64,000 nt of DNA from the NCBI RefSeq assembly GCF_046630445.1, contig NC_092333.1, positions 707,201,001-707,265,000 on the forward strand, given 5' to 3'. The stretch is from Rutidosis leptorrhynchoides. Taxonomy: Eukaryota > Streptophyta > Magnoliopsida > Asterales > Asteraceae. The notes under the pieces were generated by a model that was not told the origin of the DNA, did no database searches, and saw only the letters and a program-made list of their open reading frames with translations. Positions 23,346 through 34,518 of this stretch are shown here, one piece after another (the stretch's first letter is position 1; each line of letters opens with the position of its first letter). Both the position numbers and the translations under genes were made by a program.

Positions 23346-24518
23346 TCATGTGGGATTTTTGAAAGACAACAGGTATTGATTTTATTGATGAATTTAGGTT
23401 GAGCCTGTAAAAAGTGGTTAAGGGGTATGTATGTGCGTGTTTTTAAATGATTCTTTCTTTTTGTCACGTAATTTATGTTAATTGTTCATGTCAAGAAAGG
23501 ACATCAAATCTGTGGGTGACATAACCTATGATCAGGAACACATGAGTCTGCTTTTATTCACAAATTTAATGGACTTTAAACAAAATGTTTAAACCTTACA
23601 CTTATATGTACTTTGTCATCATGCTTGTGGTGGGGATGAGAAGGCTCCTATTTGTGCCTTTTCTTCAACAGTAGATTTTATTTAAAGTAGTAAACTTATT
23701 AAATAAGTAAAATTCATTACCTTGTGTTTGCATGGAAATTTTGCATCAATAAGCCACCTTAACATTAGACACATACTTGAGTTGATGTATTACTGCAGAA
23801 TATCCACAAAACAACTAAACGCCTTTTCTTGGTTTTAAATTACCAACAAAAATAATCAAAAAACCAAAATAATCAAATGGAAGTTCTGCACAGGACACAT
23901 GACCTAAATGTAGAACTTTTTTTATAATGACCCAAATTTCCAAAACTTTAACAAAATCACCACACTGAACTCCAACTTTTTAGAATTTGACAAAAAAAGA
24001 ACCCTAAATTCAAAGATTTAAACAGAAACAAATAAGACAGAAACCTTCACTTTTTACAACCTAACGAAATTAAAAGGAAGAAAAAAAAAAGCTGATTACA
24101 CGAAGAGAAAAGAAGAGAGTGACAAGAACCTGACTCCGTATCTTCTCCTTCTTCTGATAGCTAAGCACCTACTGCACACGACACATGACCTAAACGCAGA
24201 ACTTCGTTCGATAACCCTAGTTTTCAATACTTTAACATAATCAACACAAGAACTCCAACTTACAAGAATGACGAAAGAAATAACCCCAAATTCATAGATT
24301 TAAACGAAATCAAACAAGACAGAAACCTTTACTTTTTACATCCTAACGAAATTAAAAGGAAAAAACCCTAAATTCGGAGACCTTAGTAATGAAATTAAAA
24401 AAAAATCGAAGATTAAAACCAATTAAAGGGAAACAATAACCTGATTACGAGAAGAGAATTGAGTGACAAGAAATAGAACCGATACCTATACCGAGTGAAT
24501 GTGGAAAGGCATATTATT
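23346..24518 (-). other. Promoter-like repeats and AT-rich spacer
   Basis: No ORF of substance. From about 23886 a ~285 bp unit is repeated twice: GACACATGACCTAAATG at about 23894 and GACACATGACCTAAACG at about 24181, each followed by ACCCTA-rich and GACAGAAACCTT blocks. The same unit occurs twice at about 49112-49600. Poly-pyrimidine and AACCCTA motifs suggest 5' leader DNA of a plant gene facing left. No coding part is recognisable. 23400-23880 holds nothing I can name. Confidence 0.5.
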
Positions 24519-24626
24519 CACATACTAATAGCAAGTGGGATTTTTGTCTTCCTATTGGCCACATTTCCCCCTCACATACTAATAGCAAGTGGGATTTTTG
24601 TCTTCCTATTGGCCACATTTCCCCCT
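24519..24626. repeat. 54 bp direct tandem repeat, two copies
   Basis: Units 24519-24572 and 24573-24626 are identical by eye, each starting CACATACTAATAGCAAGTGG. The period is a multiple of three, so an ORF runs through it, but I see no reason to call it a gene. Confidence 0.95.
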
Positions 24627-24689
24627 CCCTCTCACAAACCCTTACTGCTCATCTTTTCCTTACTTCTCAGTCACACATTTTTTTCTCTT

Positions 24690-24970
24690 TTATCCTTAAC
24701 AATTCTTTCCTGACCATATCTCTTCCCATACCCTCCACGCCTTTTCTCCGTCTCCTCTCCCACTAACCCTAAAAGCTCTCTCATTCTCAACATAAACCTA
24801 AAAATATCAAAGTTCGCTTTGTACTGCGATCTATTTAGCGAAACATAAACAATCGATTCAAGGATGCAGCGAGACGTTTTTTGTAAGGTATGTTAGTTTC
24901 AATTTTTTCTTCAATGAAAGGATGCAGCGAGACGTATATGGTAAGGTATCTTAGTTTCAATTTTTTTCAA
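24690..24970 (+). promoter_or_regulatory. Leader-like region with duplicated exon/donor-like unit
   Basis: The pyrimidine-rich, AACCCTAAAA-containing DNA at about 24720-24790 resembles a plant 5' leader. It is followed by two tandem copies, 58 bases apart, of GGATGCAGCGAGACG (24862 and 24920), each continuing into a splice-donor-like GTAAGGTAT. I cannot identify a gene product. Confidence 0.4.
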
Positions 24971-26927
24971 TTAGATCGTTTGTATATCTTATACTCGGAT
25001 TAAGAGTTATTTTTTCTTTTTATGTTTTCAATTTCAAAAAATTTCAACCTGAATTTGTTAATTTCGACATCAAACACGTAATTTTGTTCGCCAGTTACGA
25101 TTTGTTAATTTTTGAATCAAATCTAAACACAATTTGGTATAATAAAATACAAGACATGGCGAAATACGGGATGCGGAGATGAAGGCCTATTGAAATACTA
25201 GATGCGGAACGATAATCAATCATGGAATATGTAAGTCACGATATATGATTAGGTTAACCTATTTTAATTAAATTATCTTTGATTCTGGAATGGTTTACAT
25301 GGTTCTATTAATTTAATGGCATGATTATTTATGATGTTGCCTAATTGATTTTATGTTATTAGTGTATGTGTTTTGTGTGTAATAACGAAATTATATTTTG
25401 GTTGGTCCTTTTTTAAATGATACATATCAAAGACTTAAGCCTCTTTATTGGCCGATTAGACTTAAATTGGGTGGTCTGTTTGTTTGGTGGTCGACATTCA
25501 GTTTTTCCAGCCTAAAGAGAGTCGAGTCTGATGTTGTTAGTGGTGGAAGTTTCGAGCCTCTGTGTTTGTCGCGGAGGCATACGGAGAGACAGTGTGTGTT
25601 CCGAAATGAGAAAAGATTGAGTGGGTTACTTCATGGGGATTAACCTGAGATTGTGTCCGATTCACATATCTTTCGTTGTTTTGTGACATTGCTGAGACCT
25701 TCTACCACAATGTTTACACTGATTGGTGTTGATATGGTGTCACCATGTTTTTTTTATGTGTCTTAATTACTTCAGGTTGTGTTGTTTGGTACGATACGCC
25801 TCACAAACTAATGCCCGCTTTGTGATGATATTTATAGGAGTGCCTGATGGGGCTGACGCTTCAGGTGACTGATTTGCTGAGGCCTTCGGTCTCATTGCGG
25901 TGGATCAACTGCTGTTGTCGGTTGGCCTGTTTGTTCGCTTCCAGTGCGAAGGTATACAACCACGAAGGTAATTGCTTCTATCACTGTGGCTCTGCGTCAG
26001 ATTTATTTTGTTGCTGCAAATATTATGATTACCACACGTATCTTAGAATCAGGAAAATGTTTTTATGTTGATTATTCTGACTATTATAAATTTTTTATTT
26101 TATTTCTTAAAATGGTGAACAACGTAAGAGACTATCAAATGTCTTAATAAAAAGGAATAGTTAAAAATTCCTTATTGTGTCATATATAAAGAAGGATAGC
26201 TAAAACGGGTGAATTCTTTTGTAAAATTTTTAAAAATAATAATTAAAATGGGTCAAACAATCGGTAAAATCGCTAAACGTGTAATTGTAAAGGGGCCAGT
26301 TCTTTCATTAATATTACATGGTTTGTTGTAAAGTGAGCCTACTAGTGTATGTGTACATTTGTTGCACATGATTGCCTATGTCAGTAGGTGTGTTTGTTTG
26401 AAGTCGGTGTCCTTAGCCTCCTGAACGTAGGAGATATGGTATTAGGTATCTGTAAATGACCAAATGACCAATTTGCATACAAACAGTTTGTGTATATTTG
26501 GGCCATGGGAGAGAATGATTGTTATAAGCATATGGTATTAGGTATCTGTACACCTTTATGGTACAATATTAGAACTAGCATTTCTAGGTCGTTATAATAG
26601 GTTCATTTGAGTGATCTTTTACACCTTTGTGGTACAATGTTACTGTATTCACGTAGTAGTAGATTACTCAGGACGTTTGAATTGCTTAATATATTTTACT
26701 AACATTTATTAGGTTTTATTTTGAGACATAAGTTGTAATTTTCTATGAGATTCACCAACGAACATCGAAGGCAGAATCGACAGTGGCTACTTTCAATCTC
26801 TTAAGGTATATATTTAAGTAAACTTTAAATATTTGTATTTGTTATCACATTACGTTGATTATACATCATTTGGAATTCTTAATCTTTTGTGGTTAAGATA
26901 TATTCATTTTGCAGGACTAAAAATCCT
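24971..26927 (+). other. Exon-like scraps, no recognisable gene
   Basis: AT-rich with scattered coding-like pieces. At about 25843-25970, GVPDGADASGD and AEAFGLIAVDQLL can be read in one frame with a stop between. At about 26730-26800 an exon-like piece ends in TTAAGGTATAT. I do not recognise the family. It may be a decayed host gene or captured DNA. The stretch ends at the start of the large duplication. Confidence 0.3.
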
Positions 26928-26930
26928 AGA

Positions 26931-27240
26931 ACTAAACTGAATTGAATGTGATCTTATCACCTTTGTTATTTTCAAATTCTGAATGATTGATAACATGTGA
27001 TTCATGAAGTGCTTAACAAGTGTTTGATGAAATGCTTTCGCAAGTTTTTTGTTTTTCTCAATATAAAATAGCATTTGAATCATTTGGTTAACAATTCGAT
27101 TGATGTGTATATCTAAATAAGGACTACCATTGTCATGTAAAAAGTACATATGTAAAATATCAAAGGTGATTTGATGTCGATTACAAAACGCAGAAGATGG
27201 TTTGTCACCGTTCTGTGTTATTACATGCTAATGATATGTA
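26931..27240 (-). pseudogene. Unidentified coding-like fragment, copy 1
   Basis: A minus-strand ORF reads MYFLHDNGSPYLDIHINRIV (from about 27149), with the open frame continuing through LVKHFMNHMLSII to the duplication edge. Codon flow looks protein-like, with even use of hydrophobic and charged residues. I do not recognise the family. It abuts the duplication junction and the TR-GAG element. Copy 2 is at 51900-52209. Confidence 0.35.
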
Positions 27241-27267
27241 GAAGGTATGTGCTTCATCATATTTTTT

Positions 27268-27272
27268 TTTCT
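27268..27272. other. Target-site duplication TTTCT, left of TR-GAG copy 1
   Basis: TTTCT precedes the LTR and recurs at 34514-34518 directly after the right LTR. Confidence 0.85.
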
Positions 27273-28925
27273 TATAACGACCCAACCCGTTAACCAACCG
27301 AAACACAAATTTTTTTTTATACAGACCATCTGGACGGCGTCCACATATCTGAACGGCGTCCAGTAGTAAAGGGCAGCTATTTGGACGGCGTCCAAATGAA
27401 CTGCCAGGGGCTGTCGCCGGAGTCCAACTTAAGCGAGCGGAAAACTCGCTTCCCGACACTTTTAGACGAAACGGTTTTCACAACATGTTATAATAATTAA
27501 AACTAAGAGATTTTCATAATAAAATCGAGTTTTAAAACACCGGACCCACATCGACCCAAATTACGTCAAGTGACTATTTCGACCCATTTTAGTTTAATAT
27601 AAAACATAGACCGAGCATGGTGATTGGGGATACGCTACCCAATCCTAATCAAATCCAAAAGCAAGTCTTCTAAAGCGAACTACGCAAGTCCACTAGTCCC
27701 CACGCTTACCCAAGCCACCGTCTCCACGCGAATCTATAAAAATATAAACAAAGAGAGGGTAAGCTAACGTTTAGTGAGTGAGAATATACTACATACATAT
27801 ATATGCATAAAATGAATACGCATCACCAACACACAAGTAGTAAACACATACCGCAATCCGAGCATAACTAAGCAAAGTTATACCTAGCGTACCACCAAGC
27901 CAAATCCGTAAGATTAGCTACAACATACAATAAGTATATATACGCATATACAAAAATTACATCTGATAATACAACAAGGTTAACCCCTTAACCTTAAACC
28001 CATAAAGGTTGGCCGAACAACCCGAGCCTTAGTGAATTCGCACAACCCGAGATTCACTTCCTTCACCACTTCAACAACCGAGGTTGGCCGAACTACCCGT
28101 GCCTTAGTGAATTCGTACTACCCGAGATTCACTACCTCATCAATAAGATGACCGAACAACCCGAGTCATCATGAATCCGCACTACCCGAGATTCACTACT
28201 TCCTCAAAACCCACATCATCGGGGTTACTCATCCGTAACTCAATACCAATCCCACTACATCGGGATTATATAACTCCACATCACAAGTTCATGTGATAAA
28301 GTACACACAAGTGTGCACCTCCCCAAAGGTGGTCAACCAAAACGCACAACCGTGCCAATTGGACCTATACACAAGTCCATCAAATCCACCTATATGTGAA
28401 GTGAGCTCTATAACCGAGAACCACTTCACCCAACCCGCACCCATCCTACACATACATATGCACATAGGATATTAACACTCACCTTGTCGCCTTGATGAAT
28501 GCAGCCGAAATAATCCGTAACTCGCCGATGAAATGTACCAATACTACCACAACGTAGCCGTGAACGAGATGAACAACTTTAAAACCCGAGCTTTGGTCAG
28601 AATCCGACTCCTTCTTCTCCAAATCAAGCTCTCTCTCTCTCTCTCTCTCTAAACTCTTACTCTCTTTTTCTCTAGGAATGATTGAGAGTGTTTGTGTGGG
28701 TGAAATGTGATCCACAAATGGGATCTAGATCAGCCTTGAAGGCTCCAAACCAACACCCAAGTGAATTGACCAAAATGCCCTTTCTAATTTAAAACAAATT
28801 CTCAGCTGGCCCGTCAGACCATTTGGACGGCGTCCAATAGGTCTAGACGGCGTCCAGATCTTCTTTACTGGACGACGTCCAACAATCTGGACGGCGTCCC
28901 ACTTAGCTGAGATCAGGGTCTTACA
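27273..28925 (-). repeat. 3' LTR of TR-GAG copy 1
   Basis: 1,653 bp, ending TCTTACA at 28925. It carries seven matches to the near-palindrome GGACGGCGTCC (about 27330-27393 and 28829-28900) and, at about 28010-28200, four imperfect copies of a ~50 bp unit containing CCGAACAACCCGAG and GAGATTCACT. A CT microsatellite lies at about 28628-28650. Confidence 0.93.
28010..28205. repeat. Tandem ~50-70 bp repeats in TR-GAG LTR
   Basis: Successive units contain GGCCGAACAACCCGAGCC, GTGAATTCGCAC and CCCGAGATTCACT. The same unit type occurs again in the element interior at about 29580-29900, so it is shared by LTR and internal region. Confidence 0.85.
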
Positions 28926-31400
28926 ACTCTCCCACTTAAACATGATAGCGTCCTCGCGATCTGTGCCACTTAACCGAACGGACCCACACTCTATGGTCCT
29001 TAGACGCACGTTCCAATGCGTCTTCCACCACTCGTATCATTATCCCAAAGAGTATTCCATTTTCCAAATACACACTTGCACGCATTAGGGGACATGCAAT
29101 GCACACAACATCCGAAGTCTACTACAATCGCTTAGCATACATGGAAACATCACGCGTTTCTTCCAAATTCCTCTAGGCAATTCTTCCCAACGAATCACCT
29201 TTAACACTAAATCGTCATCCGCGATTTATCAAATCCACAAATCCGAGCACTAAAACTCGCTCAATCCCTCAAATCGGGAAAAACTCAACCAATCTCGTAC
29301 CGAGATATCAACCCTTTAGCGTACCCTTACCAAGTACAATGCTAATAGCAGCCACGTTTCAACCTAAGGTCAACAACCAAAACGATGAAGACCGAATAAA
29401 AACGAATCCTTACGGATTACACATACCACTTAACATCCCTTGTAGTGCGCAACACGACCAATACGCAACTATCATAAAATCGTAGGCAAACGCTAAACCC
29501 AAGGTGTACAAAATCGGCTATTGTCACACCCGTAACAACATGTGAGCGAAACACGGCTATCGCATCACTAATCACACCAAGATGGCCGAAACAACCCGAG
29601 CCTAAACATATATGGAGGATGGTCGAAACAACCCGAACCTTAGTGAATTCGCAACAACCCGAAATTCAGAAAAACTCAATCCATATTTCCTACAACAAAA
29701 TGACCGTACAACCCGAGTCATTGTGAATACGCGCAAACCGATATTCACTACCTCCACCACATAGTATAACCGAGGATGGCCGCGCTAACTGGGCCTTAGT
29801 GAATCTGAACAACCCGACATTCACTACCTCAAACTATGAGTCCAACCAAAAGGGACAATCGTACTACCCGAAATATTGTGAATACGAACAACCCGATATT
29901 CAAGTCCCACATCACAACATAAGAATGGTACTCCCATTCACCATCGGTACTCGCATTTCCCGATTACGTTATACCATACCGATATAACGCTACTACCATG
30001 GTGAAGTTAGCGGACCGAGTCAACGGCCGTAACCCACCAATCACACACGCTCTTTTGGCCTCAATCGACGAGTAGTGTAACATCGCGCCCTGCTACACCA
30101 TAGTGAATCCTAACGGAATACACTAACCATCCACACACGCTCTTTTGGCCTCGATCACAACGAGTAGTGTAACATCGCGGCCTGCTACACCATAGTGAAT
30201 CCTAACGGAATACACTAACCATCCACACCAAAACAAAAAGTATATACTCATACTTAGAAACATTCCACTCACTTGGAATCTTTGCACATGCATCAAACGT
30301 ACGCGTACATCACGCCATCATAATCGAGCAAGAACCACCTATATCGCACATAGGCACAAAATAATAGTTCTCTAGAAGAGAATCCGACACGCACATTCCT
30401 TAACCGAGGGATTTCACCTTGCTCGTCAAACACGTCCATTATCTCTCAATGAGATTCACCACATTACCACCTCGTGATAATTTAAATCCAAAACTATAAG
30501 TACAATTTGACCAAAATTGTACCCTACCACAAATCGACCAATCTAGGTCCCGACACTAATTTCGGATCTACTATGAGCATTATCCAAAATCTCACACTAA
30601 AATCTCCTAGTGTGGGAGTGTAACTCCCCCACTTGGAACTACGTTCCATAGCCGCATCGCCGTGGTAACATCATCCGCGATAATTACCACTCTCCGATAT
30701 ACGTGACCAATCTCTCCATCGGTCATAACACTCAAATTCTCATGAAATTCATTTCGCACACTAGAAATTGATGCTCACCGTCACCCGTTGGTTTATTTAA
30801 ACAACGACATAAAACCAACACAACACGCACCTTGTACAACCGTACAATGCTACTGAAAAGGTAGACTTTTCTAACAATTGGATTCACACGACCGATCACC
30901 ACATCTTGCTCCAACCTTGAGCATACGAAGGATTTTAACCTATCCTTCATCACTTCGAACGAAGCGTTTACCACAAATTACACAAACTTTATTCTTGCAA
31001 TCCTCCTATTGCCATAGCTTGTCACATTTCCACCTAGTCACTCATGTACCTAAGGGTTTCTATAGGGTACCCTAAGTACAATGTAACCGCAACACCATCG
31101 GAGTCGAACAACACGCTAGTAGGTATGAAAGAGGCAACTATCATCGCGTCACGTAGACTCCATTACCAACATACGTCGAGATCAAACACTCGATCTCAAG
31201 GGTTCTATCCACCCGACGAACCTCATGGTTAACCATCTTTAACACAAAAGCAAACATGCGCTCACAATCGAACACCAAAGCCCATTCCCATGGTTTGGTA
31301 GAAATGTTTCCCAAACACTAAGGAATGCTTGGTTGCACCAAGTCTTACGCCCTTCGTCCGCCAATCAAAACGTCACCATAGGGAAATTCCACTAGGAACG
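28926..31400 (-). other. TR-GAG interior without pol genes
   Basis: About 2.5 kb between gag and the 3' LTR in which I find none of the expected pol motifs. It carries diverged copies of the CCGAACAACCCGAG repeats (29580-29900) and a 90 bp tandem pair at 30042-30131 and 30132-30225 that includes GAGTAGTGTAACATCGCG. Confidence 0.75.
30042..30225. repeat. 90 bp tandem repeat, two copies, in TR-GAG interior
   Basis: Units start CACACACGCTCTTTTGGCCTC at 30042 and again at 30132, and run through CACCATAGTGAATCC to ACACTAACCAT. The partner in copy 2 lies at about 55016-55200. Confidence 0.9.
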
Positions 31401-32678
31401 TCACCCATAACAAAATATGTACAACACAATGCTTTCAACAAACTCGTGCACAACGACACATAATAAATATCCAAATGACATATTTATTAAAACGAAACGT
31501 ACCTTAACGTCTCCTTGCGGCATTCGCCGCCGCCAACTCGGGACAATCCGGCTTGCGATGTCCCTCTTTATGACAATAGTAGCACATTCCGTCATCACTT
31601 CTCGGCATTGTACACTCCCATAACTTGTGGCCCTTAACACCACAATTGAAACATCTAGGCGCACGAGAACTCGTCGTGCCTTTCTACACATTACCCATAC
31701 TCGCACTTGCACCATTAGTTTTCTTACTTGGAGCACCATACGAATCAACCCTTCTCTTACTTGAAGGTTCCTAACCTTCGATCGTGAATACGATTCAAAA
31801 CCACTAGCCATGGCGAATAACTCCGCAAACGATTTCACTTGACCAACGCTAATTTTGTTCTGCAAGTCATCATTCAAAGTTCGATAGAAATCTTCCATCA
31901 ACATAAGATCATTCCCAGTATACTCCGGGAAAAAATGAGCCTTCGCCATAAAGGTCGTCTTGAGAGTATTCAAGTCCATAGATCCTTGTTGTAAATTTCT
32001 CAACTCATTACGCAAATCCGACAAATCGGCTCGAGTCCAGAACTCCTCGAAGAATTCCTTCTTAAAATCGTCCCACGATAACGCCATAAACGCTTCACCA
32101 CCAACAATATCAATTTTACCGTCCAACCAATCTTTCACCCTACCCCGCAACAAGCTAGTAGTGAGTCGTGTCCTCTTCTCCGGAAGGCATTCAACAGTGC
32201 GAAAATACCCTTCGACATCCGAGATCCATGTTGTGCTTACCAAAGGATCCGGTTTCCCGTCATACATCGGGGGTTTAGTCCTCATGAACCTCTTAAGACA
32301 ACGTTCCATTTCGCTACTACTTCGAAATTCAGAACACTTCCTATCCATATCTTCTCGTAACGCACCCATTTGCTCTGCCACGGCGGCCGCAACCCTAGTG
32401 TTAAACTCATCGTTGCCCGCCTCGATCCCGTTTCTCGTCGTTATTCTAAAGAGTGCAAAACGATTATTCCACGAACGTATAAAATCACACGCACAACACC
32501 GCCCCATCTTGCTAAACACTCGTTGTACATCACTTGTTAGACACGATTTGCACCCGTAATAAGGTTTGCAAGTCCTTATTACGCACACACGCCGTATCAA
32601 CTTGTTAGTACAACGACCGCCTCGCTCGATGATATAAACCAACACAACGAAAATTCTACGCGATATAAATACACGCAA
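31401..32678 (-). pseudogene. gypsy-type gag of TR-GAG copy 1 (fossil)
   Basis: The central part is a retrotransposon gag domain: FMRTKPPMYDGKPDP, TWISDVEGYFRTVECLPE, LTTSLLRGRVKDWLDG, ALSWDDFKKEFFEEFW and LRNELRNLQQGSMDLNT, in the order of plant gypsy gags (about 32290-31840). Zinc-knuckle sequences (CYYCHKEGHRKPDC) are readable at about 31535-31590. About two breaks separate these pieces, so this is a fossil. The leading residues before about 32450 look like leader DNA rather than gag. Confidence 0.85.
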
Positions 32679-32845
32679 GAATTACATCACAACACAAGCC
32701 ACAATCCTAGTTAGTTCACCTACACGCTAAGGCACTAACCAAGTCCCCGTCCGACCCGTTCACCTACAAGTCCCGCAACAAATAAGCACACACAAAAGTC
32801 TAAGTCTAGGCACCTATCTCAAATCGCCTAAATCCCTTAGACCAT

Positions 32846-32857
32846 GCTCTGATACCA
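32846..32857 (-). other. tRNA-iMet primer-binding site of TR-GAG copy 1
   Basis: TGGTATCAGAGC on the minus strand, 2 bases inside the right LTR, which therefore is the 5' LTR. Confidence 0.93.
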
Positions 32858-32859
32858 CT

Positions 32860-34513
32860 TGTAACGATCCAACCCGTTAACCAACCGAAACACCAATTTT
32901 TTTTTATACAGACTATCTGGACGGCGTCCACATATCTGGACGACGTCCAGTAGTGAAGGGCAAGACGGCGTCCAAGCTATTTGGATGGCGTCCAAATGAA
33001 CTGCCAGGGGCTGTCCCTGGAGTCCAACTTAAGCGAGCTGAAAACTCGTTTCCCGACACTTTTAGATGAAACGGTTTTCACAACATGTTATAATAATTAA
33101 AACTAAGAGATTTCCATAATAAAATCGAGTTTTACAACACCGGGCCCACATCGACCCAAATTACGTCAAGTGACTATTTCGACCCATTTTAGTTTAATAT
33201 AAAACATAGACCGAGCATGGTGATTGGGGATACGCTACCCAATCCTAATCAAATCCAAAAGCAAGTCTTCTAAAGCGAACTACGCAAGTTCACTAGTCCC
33301 CACGCTTACCCGAGCCACCGCCTCCACGCGAATCTATAAAAATGTAAACAACAAGAGGGTAAGCTAACGCTTAGTGAGTGAGAATATACTACATACATAT
33401 ATATGCATAAAATGAATACGCATCCAACATACAAGTAGTAAACACATACCGCAATCCGAGCATAACTATGCAAAGTTATACCTAACGTACCACCAAGCCA
33501 AATCCGTAAGATTAGCTACAACATACAATAAGTATATATACGCATATACAAAAATTACATCCGATAATTCAACAAGGTTAACCCCTTAACCTTAAACCCA
33601 TAAAGGTTGGCCGAACAACCCGAGCCTTAGTGAATTCGCACAACCTGAGATTCACTTCTTTCACCACTTCAACAACCGAGGTTGGCCGAACTACCCGTGC
33701 CTTAGTGAATTCGTACTACCCGAGATTCACTAGCTCATCAATAAGATGACCGAACAACCCGAGTCATCATGAATCCGCACTACCCGAGATTCACTACCTC
33801 CTCAAAACCCACATCATCGGGGTTACTCATTCGTAACTCAATACCAATCCCACTACATCGGGATTATATAACTCCACATCACAAGTCCATGTGATAAAGT
33901 ACACACAAGTGTGCACCTCGCCAAAGGTGGTCAACCAAAACGCACAACCATGCCAATTGGACCTATACACAAGTCTATCAAATCCACTTATATGTGAAGT
34001 GAGCTCTATAACCGAGAACCACTTCACCCGACCCGCACCCATCCTACACATACATATGCACATAGGATATTAACACTCACCTTGTCGCCTTGATGAATGC
34101 AACCGAAATAATCTGCAACTCGCCGATGAAATGTACCAATACTACCACAACGTAGCCATGAACGAAATGAACAACTTTAAAACCCGAGCTTTGGTGAGAA
34201 TCCGACTCCTTATTCTCCAAATCAAGCTCACTCTCTCTCTTTAAACTCTTACTCTCTCTCTAGGAATAATTGAGAGTGTTTGTGTGGGTGAAATGTGATC
34301 CACAAATGGGATCTAAATCAGCCTTGAAGGCTCCAAACCGACACCCAAGTGAATTGACCAAAATGCCCTTTCTAATTTAAAACAAATTCCTAGCTGGCCC
34401 ATCAGACCATTTGGACGGCGTCCAATAGGTCTAGACGGCGTCCAGCCCTTCTTTACTGGACAGCGTCCAATAATCTGGATGGCATCCCACTTAGCTGAGA
34501 TCAGGGTCTTACA
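32860..34513 (-). repeat. 5' LTR of TR-GAG copy 1
   Basis: 1,654 bp, TGTAACG to TCTTACA. It carries eight matches to GGACGGCGTCC near its two ends (about 32928-32998 and 34410-34490). It is about 97% identical to the left LTR, with one 15-base length difference inside the palindrome cluster. Confidence 0.93.
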
Positions 34514-34518
34514 TTTCT

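Larger units (their letters stand above)
27273..34513 (-). mobile_element. Gag-only (TR-GAG-type) gypsy element, copy 1
   Basis: A 7,241 bp minus-strand element with LTRs 27273-28925 and 32860-34513, a 5 bp target-site repeat TTTCT, an iMet PBS next to the right LTR and a purine-rich tract (AAGTGGGAGAGT on the minus strand, about 28926-28937) next to the left one. The interior has a gypsy-type gag near the 5' end but no protease, RT, RNase H or integrase that I can find, so it would depend on another element's enzymes. Gag has about two breaks. The LTRs differ by about 3% by eye, suggesting insertion of the order of a million years ago. Confidence 0.9.

Noticed and set aside
25398-26147. Plus-strand ORFs as a host gene
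   Set aside because: Short, overlapping frames with stops between coding-like pieces and no recognisable domain. Kept only as an unassigned exon-like region.
26911-26932. Helitron 3' end (CCTAG before A, with possible hairpin) at the duplication edge
   Set aside because: No convincing GC-rich hairpin precedes the CTAG, no matching TC start is found, and the second copy of the junction lacks it. Microhomology AGAACT explains the edge as well.
28010-28205. CRISPR-like array of direct repeats and spacers
   Set aside because: Units are imperfect, adjoining and of uneven length, lie in an LTR of a plant retroelement, and no cas genes exist here.
31960-32559. Plus-strand 199-residue ORF (and its twin at 56934-57533)
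   Set aside because: Antisense shadow of the TR-GAG gag domain.
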